Positions 8,425-16,114 of a DNA stretch of 34,344 nucleotides are shown in pieces. Location: positions 1 to 34,344 of the forward strand of contig JAHZOA010000007.1 of NCBI GenBank assembly GCA_020028455.1, given 5' to 3'. The translations under genes were made by a program, and so were the position numbers. Position 1 is the stretch's first letter. Each line of letters opens with the position of its first letter. This DNA is from Armatimonadota bacterium. GTDB lineage: Bacteria > Sysuimicrobiota > Sysuimicrobiia > Sysuimicrobiales > Kaftiobacteriaceae. The notes under the pieces were generated by a model that did no database searches, had not been told where the DNA came from, and saw nothing but the letters and a program-made list of their open reading frames with translations.

Positions 8425-9288
8425 ATGCTAAAGGCTGTGGACGTTATCGTCGCCAGGCACATGGGTTTCTGCGGTGGCGTGAAACGCGCCGTTGAGATGG
8501 CGCGCAACACCGCGCAGTCGTCCGAGGGTTCCGTCTACACGTGGGGCCCCCTCATTCACAACCCCCAGGTCGTGTCTCGACTCGAGGAAGCAGGGGTGAA
8601 GGTCGCCGAGGAACTCGATGAGCTCGCCGGCGACGCGTTCGTGGTGTCCGCGTACGGCGTCGAGCACAGCGTGCTGGAAGCGGCGAAGGCCGGAGGAATG
8701 CGCATTGTCGACGCGACCTGCCCCGTGGTCATTCGCGCCCATTCCCTCGCGTTCAAGCTGGTGGAAGACGGGTTCCAGCTCATTGTGGTCGGTGATCACG
8801 GCCATCCGGAGATGGTGACGCTCAAAGAGGTGCTGGGCGAGAAGGTCACGATCGTCCACACGCGCGACGAGGCGGCGGCTGTGAAGCTGCGCGGCCGCAT
8901 CGCCGTGATGTCGCAGACGACGCAGTCCATGGAAAACTTCCGGCAGATTGTGGGTGATCTGGCGCTTCGTACAAAAGAGTTGAAGGTCGTGAACACGCTC
9001 TGTCCGGCCATCACGGTCCGCCAGGAAGAGGCGGAGGTCATGGTCGAGGAGGTCGAGGCCCTCGTCGTCATCGGCGGGCATCACAGCGCCAATACGACGC
9101 GTCTTGCGGAAATCGGGCGGGGCCGCGAGCTTCCCACTTACCACATTGAAGTCCCGGACGAACTGGATCCAGCGTGGTTTAGCGGCGTGCGCAAAGTTGG
9201 CGTGATGTCGGGCGCAAGTACCCCCGAATGGATCATTGCGGAAGTCCTGCAGAAGCTTGAGGAAATAGGGTCGATCTCCCACGAGTAA
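8425..9288 (+). CDS. ispH: 4-hydroxy-3-methylbut-2-enyl diphosphate reductase
   Basis: IspH performs the last step of the MEP isoprenoid pathway, reducing HMBPP to IPP and DMAPP with a 4Fe-4S cluster. From the ATG at 8425 the protein has 287 residues. The three cluster cysteines are visible as C16 (MGFCGGVKRAV), C99 (DATCPVV) and C193 (NTLCPAI). Substrate-site features include GPLIHNP, GDHGHPE, the SANTTRL segment near 221-227 and GASTPEWI near 263-270. The frame is open back to 8197, but that extension overlaps the divergent kinase and lies before the universal VIVARHMGFCGGV start. The der gene follows after 13 bases. Confidence 0.95.
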   Translation: MLKAVDVIVARHMGFCGGVKRAVEMARNTAQSSEGSVYTWGPLIHNPQVVSRLEEAGVKVAEELDELAGDAFVVSAYGVEHSVLEAAKAGGMRIVDATCPVVIRAHSLAFKLVEDGFQLIVVGDHGHPEMVTLKEVLGEKVTIVHTRDEAAAVKLRGRIAVMSQTTQSMENFRQIVGDLALRTKELKVVNTLCPAITVRQEEAEVMVEEVEALVVIGGHHSANTTRLAEIGRGRELPTYHIEVPDELDPAWFSGVRKVGVMSGASTPEWIIAEVLQKLEEIGSISHE

Positions 9289-9301
9289 GACTCCGCGTGG
9301 G

Positions 9302-10660
9302 TTGCCAATCGTTGCCATCGTCGGCCGCCCCAACGTAGGCAAGTCCGCGCTGTTCAACCGGCTCGTCGGCGGCCGCAAGGCCATCGTCGAAGACCTGCCA
9401 GGTCTGACCCGTGACCGGCTTTACGCGCAGGCGTCGTGGCGCGAGCATTCCTTTCACGTCGTAGACACCGGCGGGTACGTGACGAACGCAGCCGAGCCGA
9501 TCCAGCGCCAGGTCCGCGCCCAGGCGGAGCAGGCGATGGGGGAGGCCGAAGTCATCCTCTTCGTCGTCGACGCGGCCTCGGGTATTCTGCCGGAGGATCG
9601 AGAGGTGGCGCAACGCCTCAGGGAGGGGCGTACTCCGGTCTTGGTCGTTGTCAACAAAGCCGACAGGGCCGACCATCCCGGTACGTTCGAATTCTACGAA
9701 TTTGGTCTGGGAGATCCAATGCCGGTCTCCGCGATCCACGGGCTTGGGATTGGCGATCTGCTTGATGCGGTTGTTGAGTTGTTGCCCGCCGGGGTCTCCG
9801 CACTAGAAACGGCGCCGGTGCTTTCTGTGGCAATCGTGGGCCGTCCCAATGTCGGGAAGTCCTCGCTCCTCAACGCAATTCTGGGTGAGGAGCGCGTCCT
9901 GGTCGATCCTGTTCCAGGCACGACTCGAGACGCGGTCGATACACCATTCGTGCTGAACGGTCGACATTTCGTCCTCATCGATACCGCTGGACTGCGCCGG
10001 AAAGCCCGTATCGACCAGGCCGTTGAACGGTACAGCGCCGGGCGTTCGCTCAGCGCGGTCGACCGATGTGATGTCGCCGTTCTGGTGATCGAAGCCGGGG
10101 CGCCGGCCGTCAATCAAGATCAGGAGATCGCCCGCTATACGGTGGAGCAAGGACGGGCGCTGGTCATCGCGGTCAACAAGTGGGATCTGGTGGGCGATAC
10201 CGATCGCGCGACGCCGGCGCAACTTGCGCCCGTTCATCGCGCGTTACGCTTCGTGGATTATGCACCGGTGGTCGTGACGTCGGCCGAGAAAGGGTGGGGG
10301 ATCGGCCGGCTGTTAGAGCGTGTACTGGTCGTTGCCGAATCGTTCGCGCGCCGCGTGCCTACAGGACCGCTCAACAGGGTGGTCGAACAGGCCGAGCAGG
10401 CCCATCAACCTCCGGCCGATCGCTCGGGCCGGCACTTGAAGATCTACTACGCGACTCAGCCGAAGGCGAAACCGCCGACCTTTATCCTCTTTGTCAATCA
10501 TCCCGATCTCCTGGGGAGCGACTATCGCCGCTATCTCGAGTCCAGGCTGCGGGGAGCGTTCGATTTCACGGGGACGCCGATCCGCCTGGTCGCGCGGGCG
10601 CGAGAACGGAGCGCGGCGGCGTCCAAGCATCGGGCGCCTATTGACCGCGAAACCCTTTGA
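9302..10660 (+). CDS. der: Ribosome-assembly GTPase Der (EngA)
   Basis: Der is an essential double GTPase needed for 50S subunit maturation. The first G domain has GRPNVGKS at 8-15, DLPGLTRD at 31-38, DTGG and NKAD at 118-121. The second has GRPNVGKS at 180-187, DPVPGTTRD, DTAG and NKWD at 292-295. A C-terminal KH-like domain includes KIYYATQPKAKPPTFILFVN and ends with the FTGTPIRL segment. The length of 452 residues is normal. The TTG at 9302 is the only plausible start: the frame is closed by a stop a short distance upstream inside ispH, and translation from this codon begins exactly at the family N-terminus (MPIVAIVGRPNVGKS). There is no strong ribosome binding site. Confidence 0.95.
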   Translation: MPIVAIVGRPNVGKSALFNRLVGGRKAIVEDLPGLTRDRLYAQASWREHSFHVVDTGGYVTNAAEPIQRQVRAQAEQAMGEAEVILFVVDAASGILPEDREVAQRLREGRTPVLVVVNKADRADHPGTFEFYEFGLGDPMPVSAIHGLGIGDLLDAVVELLPAGVSALETAPVLSVAIVGRPNVGKSSLLNAILGEERVLVDPVPGTTRDAVDTPFVLNGRHFVLIDTAGLRRKARIDQAVERYSAGRSLSAVDRCDVAVLVIEAGAPAVNQDQEIARYTVEQGRALVIAVNKWDLVGDTDRATPAQLAPVHRALRFVDYAPVVVTSAEKGWGIGRLLERVLVVAESFARRVPTGPLNRVVEQAEQAHQPPADRSGRHLKIYYATQPKAKPPTFILFVNHPDLLGSDYRRYLESRLRGAFDFTGTPIRLVARARERSAAASKHRAPIDRETL

Positions 10661-10675
10661 CTAGGACGTTGTCAG

Positions 10676-11239
10676 GTGGGGCATAGCACGGTTGTGGTGA
10701 GTATTGTGACGTCGGAGTGGGTAACCATCCTGTATGGCGTGGCCTTTCTGTGCCTGCTCGGCGTCATTTTCGGCCTCCGGCGGCTGATCCAGCTGCGGAT
10801 GGCCGACCGCGTGATCCGCGACCCTATGACGGGCGCGTACACCCCCGACTTCATCCACGAGATCTATCAGACCGAGCTGCGCCGGGCGGAGCGCACGGGC
10901 GTGCCGTTCTCTGTCGCCCTTGTCTCGATCCGCGACACTGGCAAAGGCTCGATTGACATCCCAGTGGCGCTCGCCAGGTGGTTGAAGCAGAACCTGCGAG
11001 GATGCGATTACGTCGGCCGGCTCGACACGAACCAGTTCGTCATCATCCTGCCTGAGACGTGGGACGAAGACGCGCGCTCCGTCGCGGTCCGAATCCACGG
11101 TGCGTTCAAAGTACGGCAAGACGGGCAGGAGACGGTCGCCTGTGATGTCGCGATCGAAACCTGGCGCCCCGATGCTCCCGACGTGTGGAACGGCGCCTCG
11201 CGCCAGCTCGACAAGCTCGTCACCACCCCCGCAACTTAA
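10676..11239 (+). CDS. Membrane-anchored protein with a degenerate GGDEF-like domain
   Basis: This 187-residue protein has one transmembrane helix at about residues 15-33 and a cytoplasmic domain with the GGDEF fold outline. The entry motif appears as DPMTGAYTPDF (about 49-59), corresponding to DxLTGLxNR. The region that should carry GGDEF reads YVGRLDTNQFVIILPE near 112-127, so the catalytic residues are replaced. By family knowledge such a protein cannot make cyclic di-GMP and may instead bind nucleotides or act as a structural or sensory module. The GTG start follows a GGTGGGG-like stretch weakly resembling a ribosome binding site; a later GTG near 10697 is an alternative. It is the last gene before a terminator. 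Confidence 0.72.
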   Translation: MGHSTVVVSIVTSEWVTILYGVAFLCLLGVIFGLRRLIQLRMADRVIRDPMTGAYTPDFIHEIYQTELRRAERTGVPFSVALVSIRDTGKGSIDIPVALARWLKQNLRGCDYVGRLDTNQFVIILPETWDEDARSVAVRIHGAFKVRQDGQETVACDVAIETWRPDAPDVWNGASRQLDKLVTTPAT

Positions 11240-11260
11240 ATCTGCACAATTAGGTGAACA

Positions 11261-11295
11261 GATGCTCGCCGGTCTTTTTGCGAGCATTCGTTTTT
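11261..11295 (+). terminator. Rho-independent terminator
   Basis: An 8-bp perfect stem (11262-11269 with 11280-11287, ATGCTCGC/GCGAGCAT) is extended by a G-T pair. The loop is 10 bases and the 3' side runs into TCGTTTTTCC. It lies 22 bases after the GGDEF-like gene and closes that transcript ahead of the tRNA. Confidence 0.75.
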
Positions 11296-11303
11296 CCACG
11301 AGT

Positions 11304-11348
11304 GATTGTGTTGATTGTGGAGATTGTGTCGATAGTGTAGATTGTTGT
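11304..11348 (+). repeat. Five tandem imperfect 9-bp repeats
   Basis: The units are GATTGTGTT, GATTGTGGA, GATTGTGTC, GATAGTGTA and GATTGTTGT, which are exactly contiguous with a period of 9 bases. Four bases after the array the mature tRNA-Pro sequence begins. The array is purine/T-rich and is markedly lower in GC than the flanks. Confidence 0.8.
11315..11343 (+). promoter_or_regulatory. Candidate sigma-70-type promoter of tRNA-Pro
   Basis: TTGTGG (11315-11320) and TAGATT (11338-11343) are separated by exactly 17 bases, with the -10 box ending eight bases before the tRNA. Both boxes are imperfect matches, and both fall inside the 9-bp tandem repeats. The call rests on spacing and position. 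Confidence 0.35.
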
Positions 11349-11351
11349 GTG

Positions 11352-11427
11352 CGGGCCGTAGCGCAGTTGGTAGCGCGCCTGAATGGGGTTCAGGAGGTCG
11401 GCGGTTCAAGTCCGCCCGGCCCGACCA
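11352..11427 (+). tRNA. tRNA-Pro (anticodon GGG)
   Basis: The 76-base cloverleaf is complete. A perfect 7-bp acceptor stem pairs CGGGCCG (11352-11358) with CGGCCCG (11417-11423), followed by discriminator A and an encoded CCA (11425-11427). The D stem is GCGC/GCGC. The anticodon stem is CCTGA/TCAGG with the loop ATGGGGT, giving anticodon GGG and G at position 37, as expected for proline tRNA. The T stem is GGCGG/CCGCC with loop TTCAAGT. It reads CCC codons and marks the start of the accessory-looking region. Confidence 0.95.
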
Positions 11428-11492
11428 GTTCAACGCCAGTCAGAGTCCTATCCGGAGAATTGCGAGAACCTTTTCAAAGAGTGTTCGTCGTG

Positions 11493-12395
11493 ATGCCCAA
11501 AGCGTCTTGCTTCTCTGCCGTTACGTTCTTCTTGCTCTCCTCTCTGACCGTTATTGCCGCTCCCTCGGGGCGCTTTTTCATCGAAGGGGATGGAAAAATC
11601 CATCTCGTCAATAAAAAGACCGGTGCGGGTGGTCCGGTGACTTACCGAACGCCGAGGGGCGAGTATCCAGAATCGGCCCAAAGGAGGATCAACCAGATCT
11701 TGGGCGTCCCTCCCAACGCTTCCGAAGGAATCGCCATCCGGCTCACCGCCCTCCTCGATTATCTCCAAGATCAACTGAAGGGAGGGACGATCAAGATCGT
11801 CTCAGGCTACCGGAGTCCCACCCATAATGAAGGACTCCGGAAGAAGGGCCGGCTCGTGGCACGGACGAGCATGCACCTCGAGGGGATGGCGGCCGACATC
11901 GAGATGGAGGGGGTCGAGGGAAAAAGACTTTGGGAGTTCGTACGAGGCCTCGACTGCTGCGGGGCGGGTTACTATTACGCGAAAGGAATTCACGTCGACG
12001 TCGGCCCAAACCGGTTTTGGGACGCGTCCTCCACCAAGGTCGAGCAGGACCTCGGGGCCCGAAACAAACTCATCCTTCTTCGCACCGAATGGGATCTCTA
12101 CCGGCCGGGCGAGGAGGTCCGGATGACCTTGGGCAGGATCACCGATTATCCGATCGGCGTTCGTCGCGACGGAAAGTTGATCCATACCGGGCAAGAGGTC
12201 GTCGGCGTCCGCTTGGAAAACGGCCTGCCCGACTGCCTCTTGATCCCGAACCGCTCGGCCGCGAGGTCGCTCGTCTGGAAGATACCGAATCGAATTGCGC
12301 CCAAGGAAAAGTTTCGAATCCGGATTTCGTTCTGTCAAAAACGCTTTCCGGAGATGCCAGAGGGGATTGACTCAAACCCAATTTCGATTAAATAG
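11493..12395 (+). CDS. Secreted M15-type (DUF882/YcbK-like) peptidase
   Basis: This 300-residue protein starts with a signal peptide (about residues 1-24, ending VIAAPS). The central part resembles the D,D-/L,D-peptidase M15 group that acts on peptidoglycan. SGYRSPTHNE is at about 104-113, the zinc-site pattern SMHLEGMAADI gives H128 and D135, and GIHVDVG gives H167 and D169. The region after about residue 190 is an extra domain of unknown role, with likely beta strands (EVRMTLGRI). The frame is open back to 11100 through the tRNA, which cannot be coding, so the ATG at 11493 preceding the signal peptide is chosen. Codon use and a lower GC content than the core genes hint at transfer, which is inference. 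Confidence 0.82.
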   Translation: MPKASCFSAVTFFLLSSLTVIAAPSGRFFIEGDGKIHLVNKKTGAGGPVTYRTPRGEYPESAQRRINQILGVPPNASEGIAIRLTALLDYLQDQLKGGTIKIVSGYRSPTHNEGLRKKGRLVARTSMHLEGMAADIEMEGVEGKRLWEFVRGLDCCGAGYYYAKGIHVDVGPNRFWDASSTKVEQDLGARNKLILLRTEWDLYRPGEEVRMTLGRITDYPIGVRRDGKLIHTGQEVVGVRLENGLPDCLLIPNRSAARSLVWKIPNRIAPKEKFRIRISFCQKRFPEMPEGIDSNPISIK

Positions 12396-12699
12396 AAATG
12401 GAAGCGGTTAAGTCCTAATTTGACACACCCCAATCACCCGGCTCCGCGTACCCGTTTGGTGCCTTGGTAGTGCCTTCGATGGGCTCCGGGGATGGTTTCC
12501 GCCGCGTCTACCTAGACACCAGCGCGATCCAGAAGGCAACCGTGAGATCTTGTTTTTCGTGATTACTGGCAATGGGCCCGCGCCCTTTGGGAACGTTCCT
12601 TGGCCCAATTTGCTGTTTATCGTCTCAACGGTTTCCGCACGGGGCTCCGGATGGAGGATCCTCTAGCCTAGTCGTGCCAGCTGGCAAAATAGGAGACTG
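12396..12699. other. Gene-free stretch between convergent genes
   Basis: These 304 bases separate the plus-strand peptidase gene from the minus-strand DinB gene. I see no tRNA, no clear terminator hairpin with a T tract, and no open frame with a ribosome binding site and recognisable protein. Short open frames on both strands (12408-12608 minus, and the start of 12572-13045 plus) have low-complexity, arginine/proline-rich translations typical of non-coding GC-rich DNA. Confidence 0.6.
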
Positions 12700-13260
12700 C
12701 TATATGTTGTGTCCGCCGCTGGCGAGCATCCGGGTTCCCCGTGCCTTGAGCGACCTCATCTGGAATGCATGCCCCGCCTCATGCTCGACGAGGTGGAACA
12801 CCACCCACTCCGGGGTCACCTCCTCCTGCGGAGGGCTAGGACGCAACCTGCGCCACTCGGCGGATGAGATCCCTTCAAGTTCCTTCAGAAAGACTTCGCG
12901 ACTGCGATTGAGCCGAGCGACGTGCTCGGCAATGGGCACGCCCAACACGCGGGTCAGGTGGTTGCGGTCCGGTTCCCTGTCGGGAAACGGAAAGTCTGGT
13001 TTGATCGCCGGCGGCAGCTCGGTCATCTGCTTCACGTCCCCGTAGAGCCAGCCCATCTCTACTATAGCGATGTGATAGAGGAGAGACCCGATCGCATTTT
13101 CCTGCCCGTCCGGCCCTTCCCAGTCCACAAGACGCTCATCGAGACCCTCCACAACGCGTAGCGTGTAGCGGTGGCGCACATCCTGCAGCGCCCACAACCA
13201 GCGCCCGACTTCTGGATCGTACCCTTCCAGTGGTTCTATCTGCACCTGCCACACAGCCAT
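12700..13260 (-). CDS. DinB superfamily protein
   Basis: From the ATG at 13260 the protein has 186 residues and resembles the DinB/YfiT metal-binding four-helix fold. The candidate metal-binding histidines are in LLYHIAIVE (about residue 62) and in FHLVEHEAGHAFQM (about 153-166). A purine-rich GGGGGA stretch lies just upstream of this ATG on the minus strand and serves as a ribosome binding site. The open frame extends to 13401, but the added residues are unlike the family. It sits alone, with no operon partner. Enzymatic activity and substrate are unknown. Confidence 0.75.
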   Translation of the reverse strand: MAVWQVQIEPLEGYDPEVGRWLWALQDVRHRYTLRVVEGLDERLVDWEGPDGQENAIGSLLYHIAIVEMGWLYGDVKQMTELPPAIKPDFPFPDREPDRNHLTRVLGVPIAEHVARLNRSREVFLKELEGISSAEWRRLRPSPPQEEVTPEWVVFHLVEHEAGHAFQMRSLKARGTRMLASGGHNI

Positions 13261-13856
13261 TGCCGTCCCCCTTAGTCGATAGGCCCAATCGTCCTTCCCG
13301 CACTCACGCCCACCTATCTCTCCGCTAGACCCCAACTGAGGAGAAACCAGGGCGCAATCCCCAAGAATCACCGCCAGCGTAGGTGGTACGAAGCGGACCA
13401 TCCCCTGGCCCGACGTGGCTTAGTCCGACGCCCGCCCATCATGACGAGCATAGTATCTCCCATGCCGAAGGGCTCGTCGAGATTGTCTTTCTCCGCCCTT
13501 CCGATTTCCCAGTTCTGAACACATGGCTGAATATCCGACTCCTACAATATCTGTCATTGAACCAGAAGGAAATACCAGCACAAGTCGGGTTGATGACTAC
13601 CGAAACATCCTGGAGTCCATGCCTTGCTTCTGAGCTTGAGCTACTCGGAAACTCGATTGCATCGATAACCGCAGCAAGACGGCCTGCCAGTTACTTCCAG
13701 CGCTTTCTTAAACGAAACCAGGTTCAGCTTGGGGAATTGCTCTGCGGTTTCCCAATGGGCCAAACGACTTCCAACCCCCGAATCAGGGAAGGAATCAACT
13801 AACAGATAAAATCCTCCGATCACTCACCGCAGTGATGCTCCGACCGGGAGGGTGGC
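13261..13856. other. Gene-free stretch upstream of the small membrane protein gene
   Basis: These 596 bases contain two open frames (13383-13802 plus and 13641-13823 minus), but neither has a ribosome binding site or a recognisable product. The sequence is less GC-rich than the core genes and may be decayed coding DNA. A TAAAAT at about 13807, roughly 50 bases before the next start codon, could be part of a promoter, but no convincing -35 box accompanies it. Confidence 0.5.
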
Positions 13857-14183
13857 ATGTTTGCAGAGCCAGGAAGTCTAGGAATCTCATCGATTGGGCT
13901 TGTGGCCGGCTTCTACTTCGGACGCTTCTTTGACGTCAGGAGGGATCTTGACGTTACGGGCTTTGTTACCCTCATCACTGTGATCGGTATCGGTCCCAGT
14001 GCGTTGGCGCTGATCAGAGCGTACCGTGACCTGAACCTCCTGGATCCCTACGGCGTGGGGCTCCTCATCGGTGTCGTCATCAACCTCATCGTCGCCGTGC
14101 TGCTGAAAGCCATAAAGGCCGCCGAGGGACGGTCTGCTAGCGTCTTCCGGGCTCTCCTCGACATTACAGGGCACTCACCTTAG
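13857..14183 (+). CDS. Small membrane protein of unknown function
   Basis: I do not recognise a family for this 108-residue protein. It has hydrophobic segments at about residues 7-22, 35-56 and 65-86, so two to three membrane passes are likely, and a polar tail. GGGAGG lies five bases before the ATG, which is a strong ribosome binding site and supports a real gene. It is 22 bases upstream of the trypsin-like protease gene on the same strand, suggesting co-transcription. It could be a membrane partner of that protease, but this is inference from position. Confidence 0.65.
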   Translation: MFAEPGSLGISSIGLVAGFYFGRFFDVRRDLDVTGFVTLITVIGIGPSALALIRAYRDLNLLDPYGVGLLIGVVINLIVAVLLKAIKAAEGRSASVFRALLDITGHSP

Positions 14184-14205
14184 GATCGGCCGGGGCCAAG
14201 CCACC

Positions 14206-15204
14206 ATGGCTGAAGATCTCGGAACGGTTCGAGCCGTCCTTCAGGATACCCGGGACGAACTCCTCGCCAAGCCCAATGTTGTAGCCGCGGGCATCGGCTA
14301 TAAAACGGTACTGGAGAAGCAGGACCCAACCCTCAGTATTGTCTGCTCCGTCAAGCAGAAGGTCCGTGCGGAACTGTTGTCACCCCGGGAACGAGTCCCG
14401 CCAGCTATTGCCGGCATCCCAATAGATGTCGTTATCACCGGCCCCATCCATGCCTTTCAAGCGCGGACCGGCCGGTACCGACCGGCTCCCGGTGGAGTCA
14501 GCATAGGGCATAGGAACATCACCGCGGGGACTCTGGGCTGCCTCGTCCAGAAGAACAACCAAACGTTTATCCTCTCCAACAACCACGTGTTGGCGAACAG
14601 CAATGATGCCAGCGTGGGAGACCCGATCCTGCAGCCCGGGTCATTTGATGGCGCCATGTGGCCCGCCGATCACATCGCAGAGCTGACCGAATTCGTGCCG
14701 ATTCACTTCCTAGGCGAGCCGAGCGACTGTTCCTTCGCCGGCGCGATTACTACATTCCTAAACTTTATTGCTAGGACAATCGGAAGCGATACGAGGCTCA
14801 CGGCCGTAAACACCCAGTTGCGTGAAAACCTGGTCGACGCGGCGATCGCTCGCCCGCTGAATGACAATCTCGTCACGGCAGAAATCCTGGAGATTGGGTT
14901 GATCCAGGGGCTAGGCAAGGGGGAACTCGGCGCGGCGATCAAGAAGAGTGGCCGCACCACCGGCCTCACTCAAGGCCAGATTCTCCAGGTCGACGTGACA
15001 GTAGACGTTCAATACGGTCCAAGCCAAGTCGCCCGATTCGCAGACCAGTTACTGGCCGGTCCGATGAGCCAGGGCGGGGACAGCGGCTCGGCAGTCCTCG
15101 ACTCCGGCAACCGCTTGGTTGGTTTATTGTTCGCAGGGAGCCCGAATAGCACTATCATTAATCGCATCGAGCACGTCTTCTCAGTGCTCGCGCTCAGAAT
15201 ATGA
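14206..15204 (+). CDS. Trypsin-like serine protease with an N-terminal accessory domain
   Basis: This 332-residue protein has the chymotrypsin-fold catalytic triad: H127 in LSNNHVLAN, D211 in NLVDAAIA and S293 in GGDSGSAVLD, with the order and spacing of the family. A second conserved segment is KSGRTTGLTQG near 247-257. The organisation recalls plant NAL1-like and related bacterial trypsin-like proteins. Residues 1-85 form a separate domain (KPNVVAAGIGYKTV, then IAGIPIDVVITGPI) that is repeated as a free protein encoded immediately downstream. There is no signal peptide, so the protein is probably cytoplasmic. Its stop overlaps the next start by four bases (ATGA). Confidence 0.82.
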   Translation: MAEDLGTVRAVLQDTRDELLAKPNVVAAGIGYKTVLEKQDPTLSIVCSVKQKVRAELLSPRERVPPAIAGIPIDVVITGPIHAFQARTGRYRPAPGGVSIGHRNITAGTLGCLVQKNNQTFILSNNHVLANSNDASVGDPILQPGSFDGAMWPADHIAELTEFVPIHFLGEPSDCSFAGAITTFLNFIARTIGSDTRLTAVNTQLRENLVDAAIARPLNDNLVTAEILEIGLIQGLGKGELGAAIKKSGRTTGLTQGQILQVDVTVDVQYGPSQVARFADQLLAGPMSQGGDSGSAVLDSGNRLVGLLFAGSPNSTIINRIEHVFSVLALRI

Positions 15205-15434
15205 CCCCCACGATTCAAGAAGTGAAAGCTCGGCACGAAGGGCGCCTGATGACCATGCCTGGAGTCGTCTCTGTGGGCCTCGGTCAGAAGCCGGATGGCA
15301 CGCCGGTGATCGTGGTCGGCTTAGATCGAAGACGCCCGGCGACAATGGCTCAACTGCCCCAGATACTTGACGGGTACCCGGTCAGCGTTGAGTTCGTCGG
15401 AGAGATAAGGGCCCAGGAAAAGGGACGCTCCTAA
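15201..15434 (+). CDS. Stand-alone copy of the protease N-terminal domain
   Basis: This 77-residue protein aligns by eye with residues 8-83 of the protease encoded just upstream. MPGVVSVGLGQKPDG corresponds to KPNVVAAGIGYKTV, VIVVGLDRR to LSIVCSVKQK, LPQILDGYPVSVEFVGEI to VPPAIAGIPIDVVITGPI. The ATG overlaps the protease stop (ATGA), so translation is coupled. A free copy of an N-terminal domain could act as an inhibitor, chaperone or exchangeable subunit of the protease, but no experimental precedent is known to me. The gene ends three bases before a convergent gene. Confidence 0.75.
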   Translation: MTPTIQEVKARHEGRLMTMPGVVSVGLGQKPDGTPVIVVGLDRRRPATMAQLPQILDGYPVSVEFVGEIRAQEKGRS

Positions 15435-15437
15435 GCT

Positions 15438-15986
15438 CTACCTGCCCCACAGACCGCGCAGATTCTCCCTCGCTTCTCGCTGGCAGGCTAAGAAAACCTC
15501 AACGTACTTCACGTTCGGAGGGTAGGTAGAAACGAGTGCGTATCCTTCCCGGACGATGAGCATGTTGAATAACGTGCCATCTTCCAGCCAGACGTAAGCG
15601 AGCAATCTCCTGTATCGATCGCGCTTTTGGACGTCGAGCTCAAGAGCAACATCCTGCCCGAGCAAATACCGGCTGGTAAAGTTTGATGACAGGCGGCCAA
15701 GCCCCCTGATGACCTCTTCAGAGACCCCAAATTCCCACGCATCTCTGTCCAGCTTCACGCTTTGATGCACTTCGGGAGTGTCGATTCCGATCAGACGCGT
15801 GCGCTCGCGCCGACGGTCCACCGAGACGATGATAGTGTCACCATCAACCACTCGGGAAACCCTTGCCGGGTAGAGCCCATCTGGAATAGGCGGATTTGCA
15901 CACCGTACCGCGCCGACGGTGGCCGCTGATCCAAACAGGGTCAGCATCGCCAGGGCCACACTTGCCATCAAAAGGAAGCCTTGCAT
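15438..15986 (-). CDS. Secreted thermonuclease (SNase-like nuclease)
   Basis: This is a 182-residue calcium-dependent staphylococcal-nuclease-type phosphodiesterase. A signal peptide covers about residues 1-26. Active-site motifs are VVDGDTI at 46-52, RLIGIDTPE at about 64-72 and RDRYRRLLAYVW at about 122-133, giving the arginine, aspartate and glutamate residues known in the family. The C-terminal FNMLIVREGYA and the closing AREN.RGLW segment are also typical. AGGAGG lies seven bases before the ATG at 15986, so I chose it over the longer frame that starts at 16019. It is convergent with the protease module. Confidence 0.9.
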   Translation of the reverse strand: MQGFLLMASVALAMLTLFGSAATVGAVRCANPPIPDGLYPARVSRVVDGDTIIVSVDRRRERTRLIGIDTPEVHQSVKLDRDAWEFGVSEEVIRGLGRLSSNFTSRYLLGQDVALELDVQKRDRYRRLLAYVWLEDGTLFNMLIVREGYALVSTYPPNVKYVEVFLACQREARENLRGLWGR

Positions 15987-16114
15987 CTTAGCCCTCCTGT
16001 GGTCCCTCAGGTGTTGCATACCCCCACGATGCCTCTGAACTCCTTACGCAAGGATGCGACTGTTCCGAGGGCGAACGACTGGCCAGACTCGGCCTGGTGC
16101 TTCCGGACGTGGGT

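Noticed and set aside
11100-11492. Upstream extension of the M15-type peptidase frame
   Set aside because: It would translate through the tRNA-Pro gene and the terminator; the signal peptide after 11493 gives a better start.
12420-12425. TTGACA resembling a -35 box
   Set aside because: No -10 box lies at 16-18 bases downstream and no gene starts within reach on that strand.
12572-13045. 157-codon open frame on the plus strand
   Set aside because: It mirrors the DinB gene on the minus strand and is proline/serine-rich without motifs, so it is a shadow frame.
13383-13802. 139-codon open frame on the plus strand
   Set aside because: There is no ribosome binding site, no recognisable domain and its translation has no compositional bias of real proteins.
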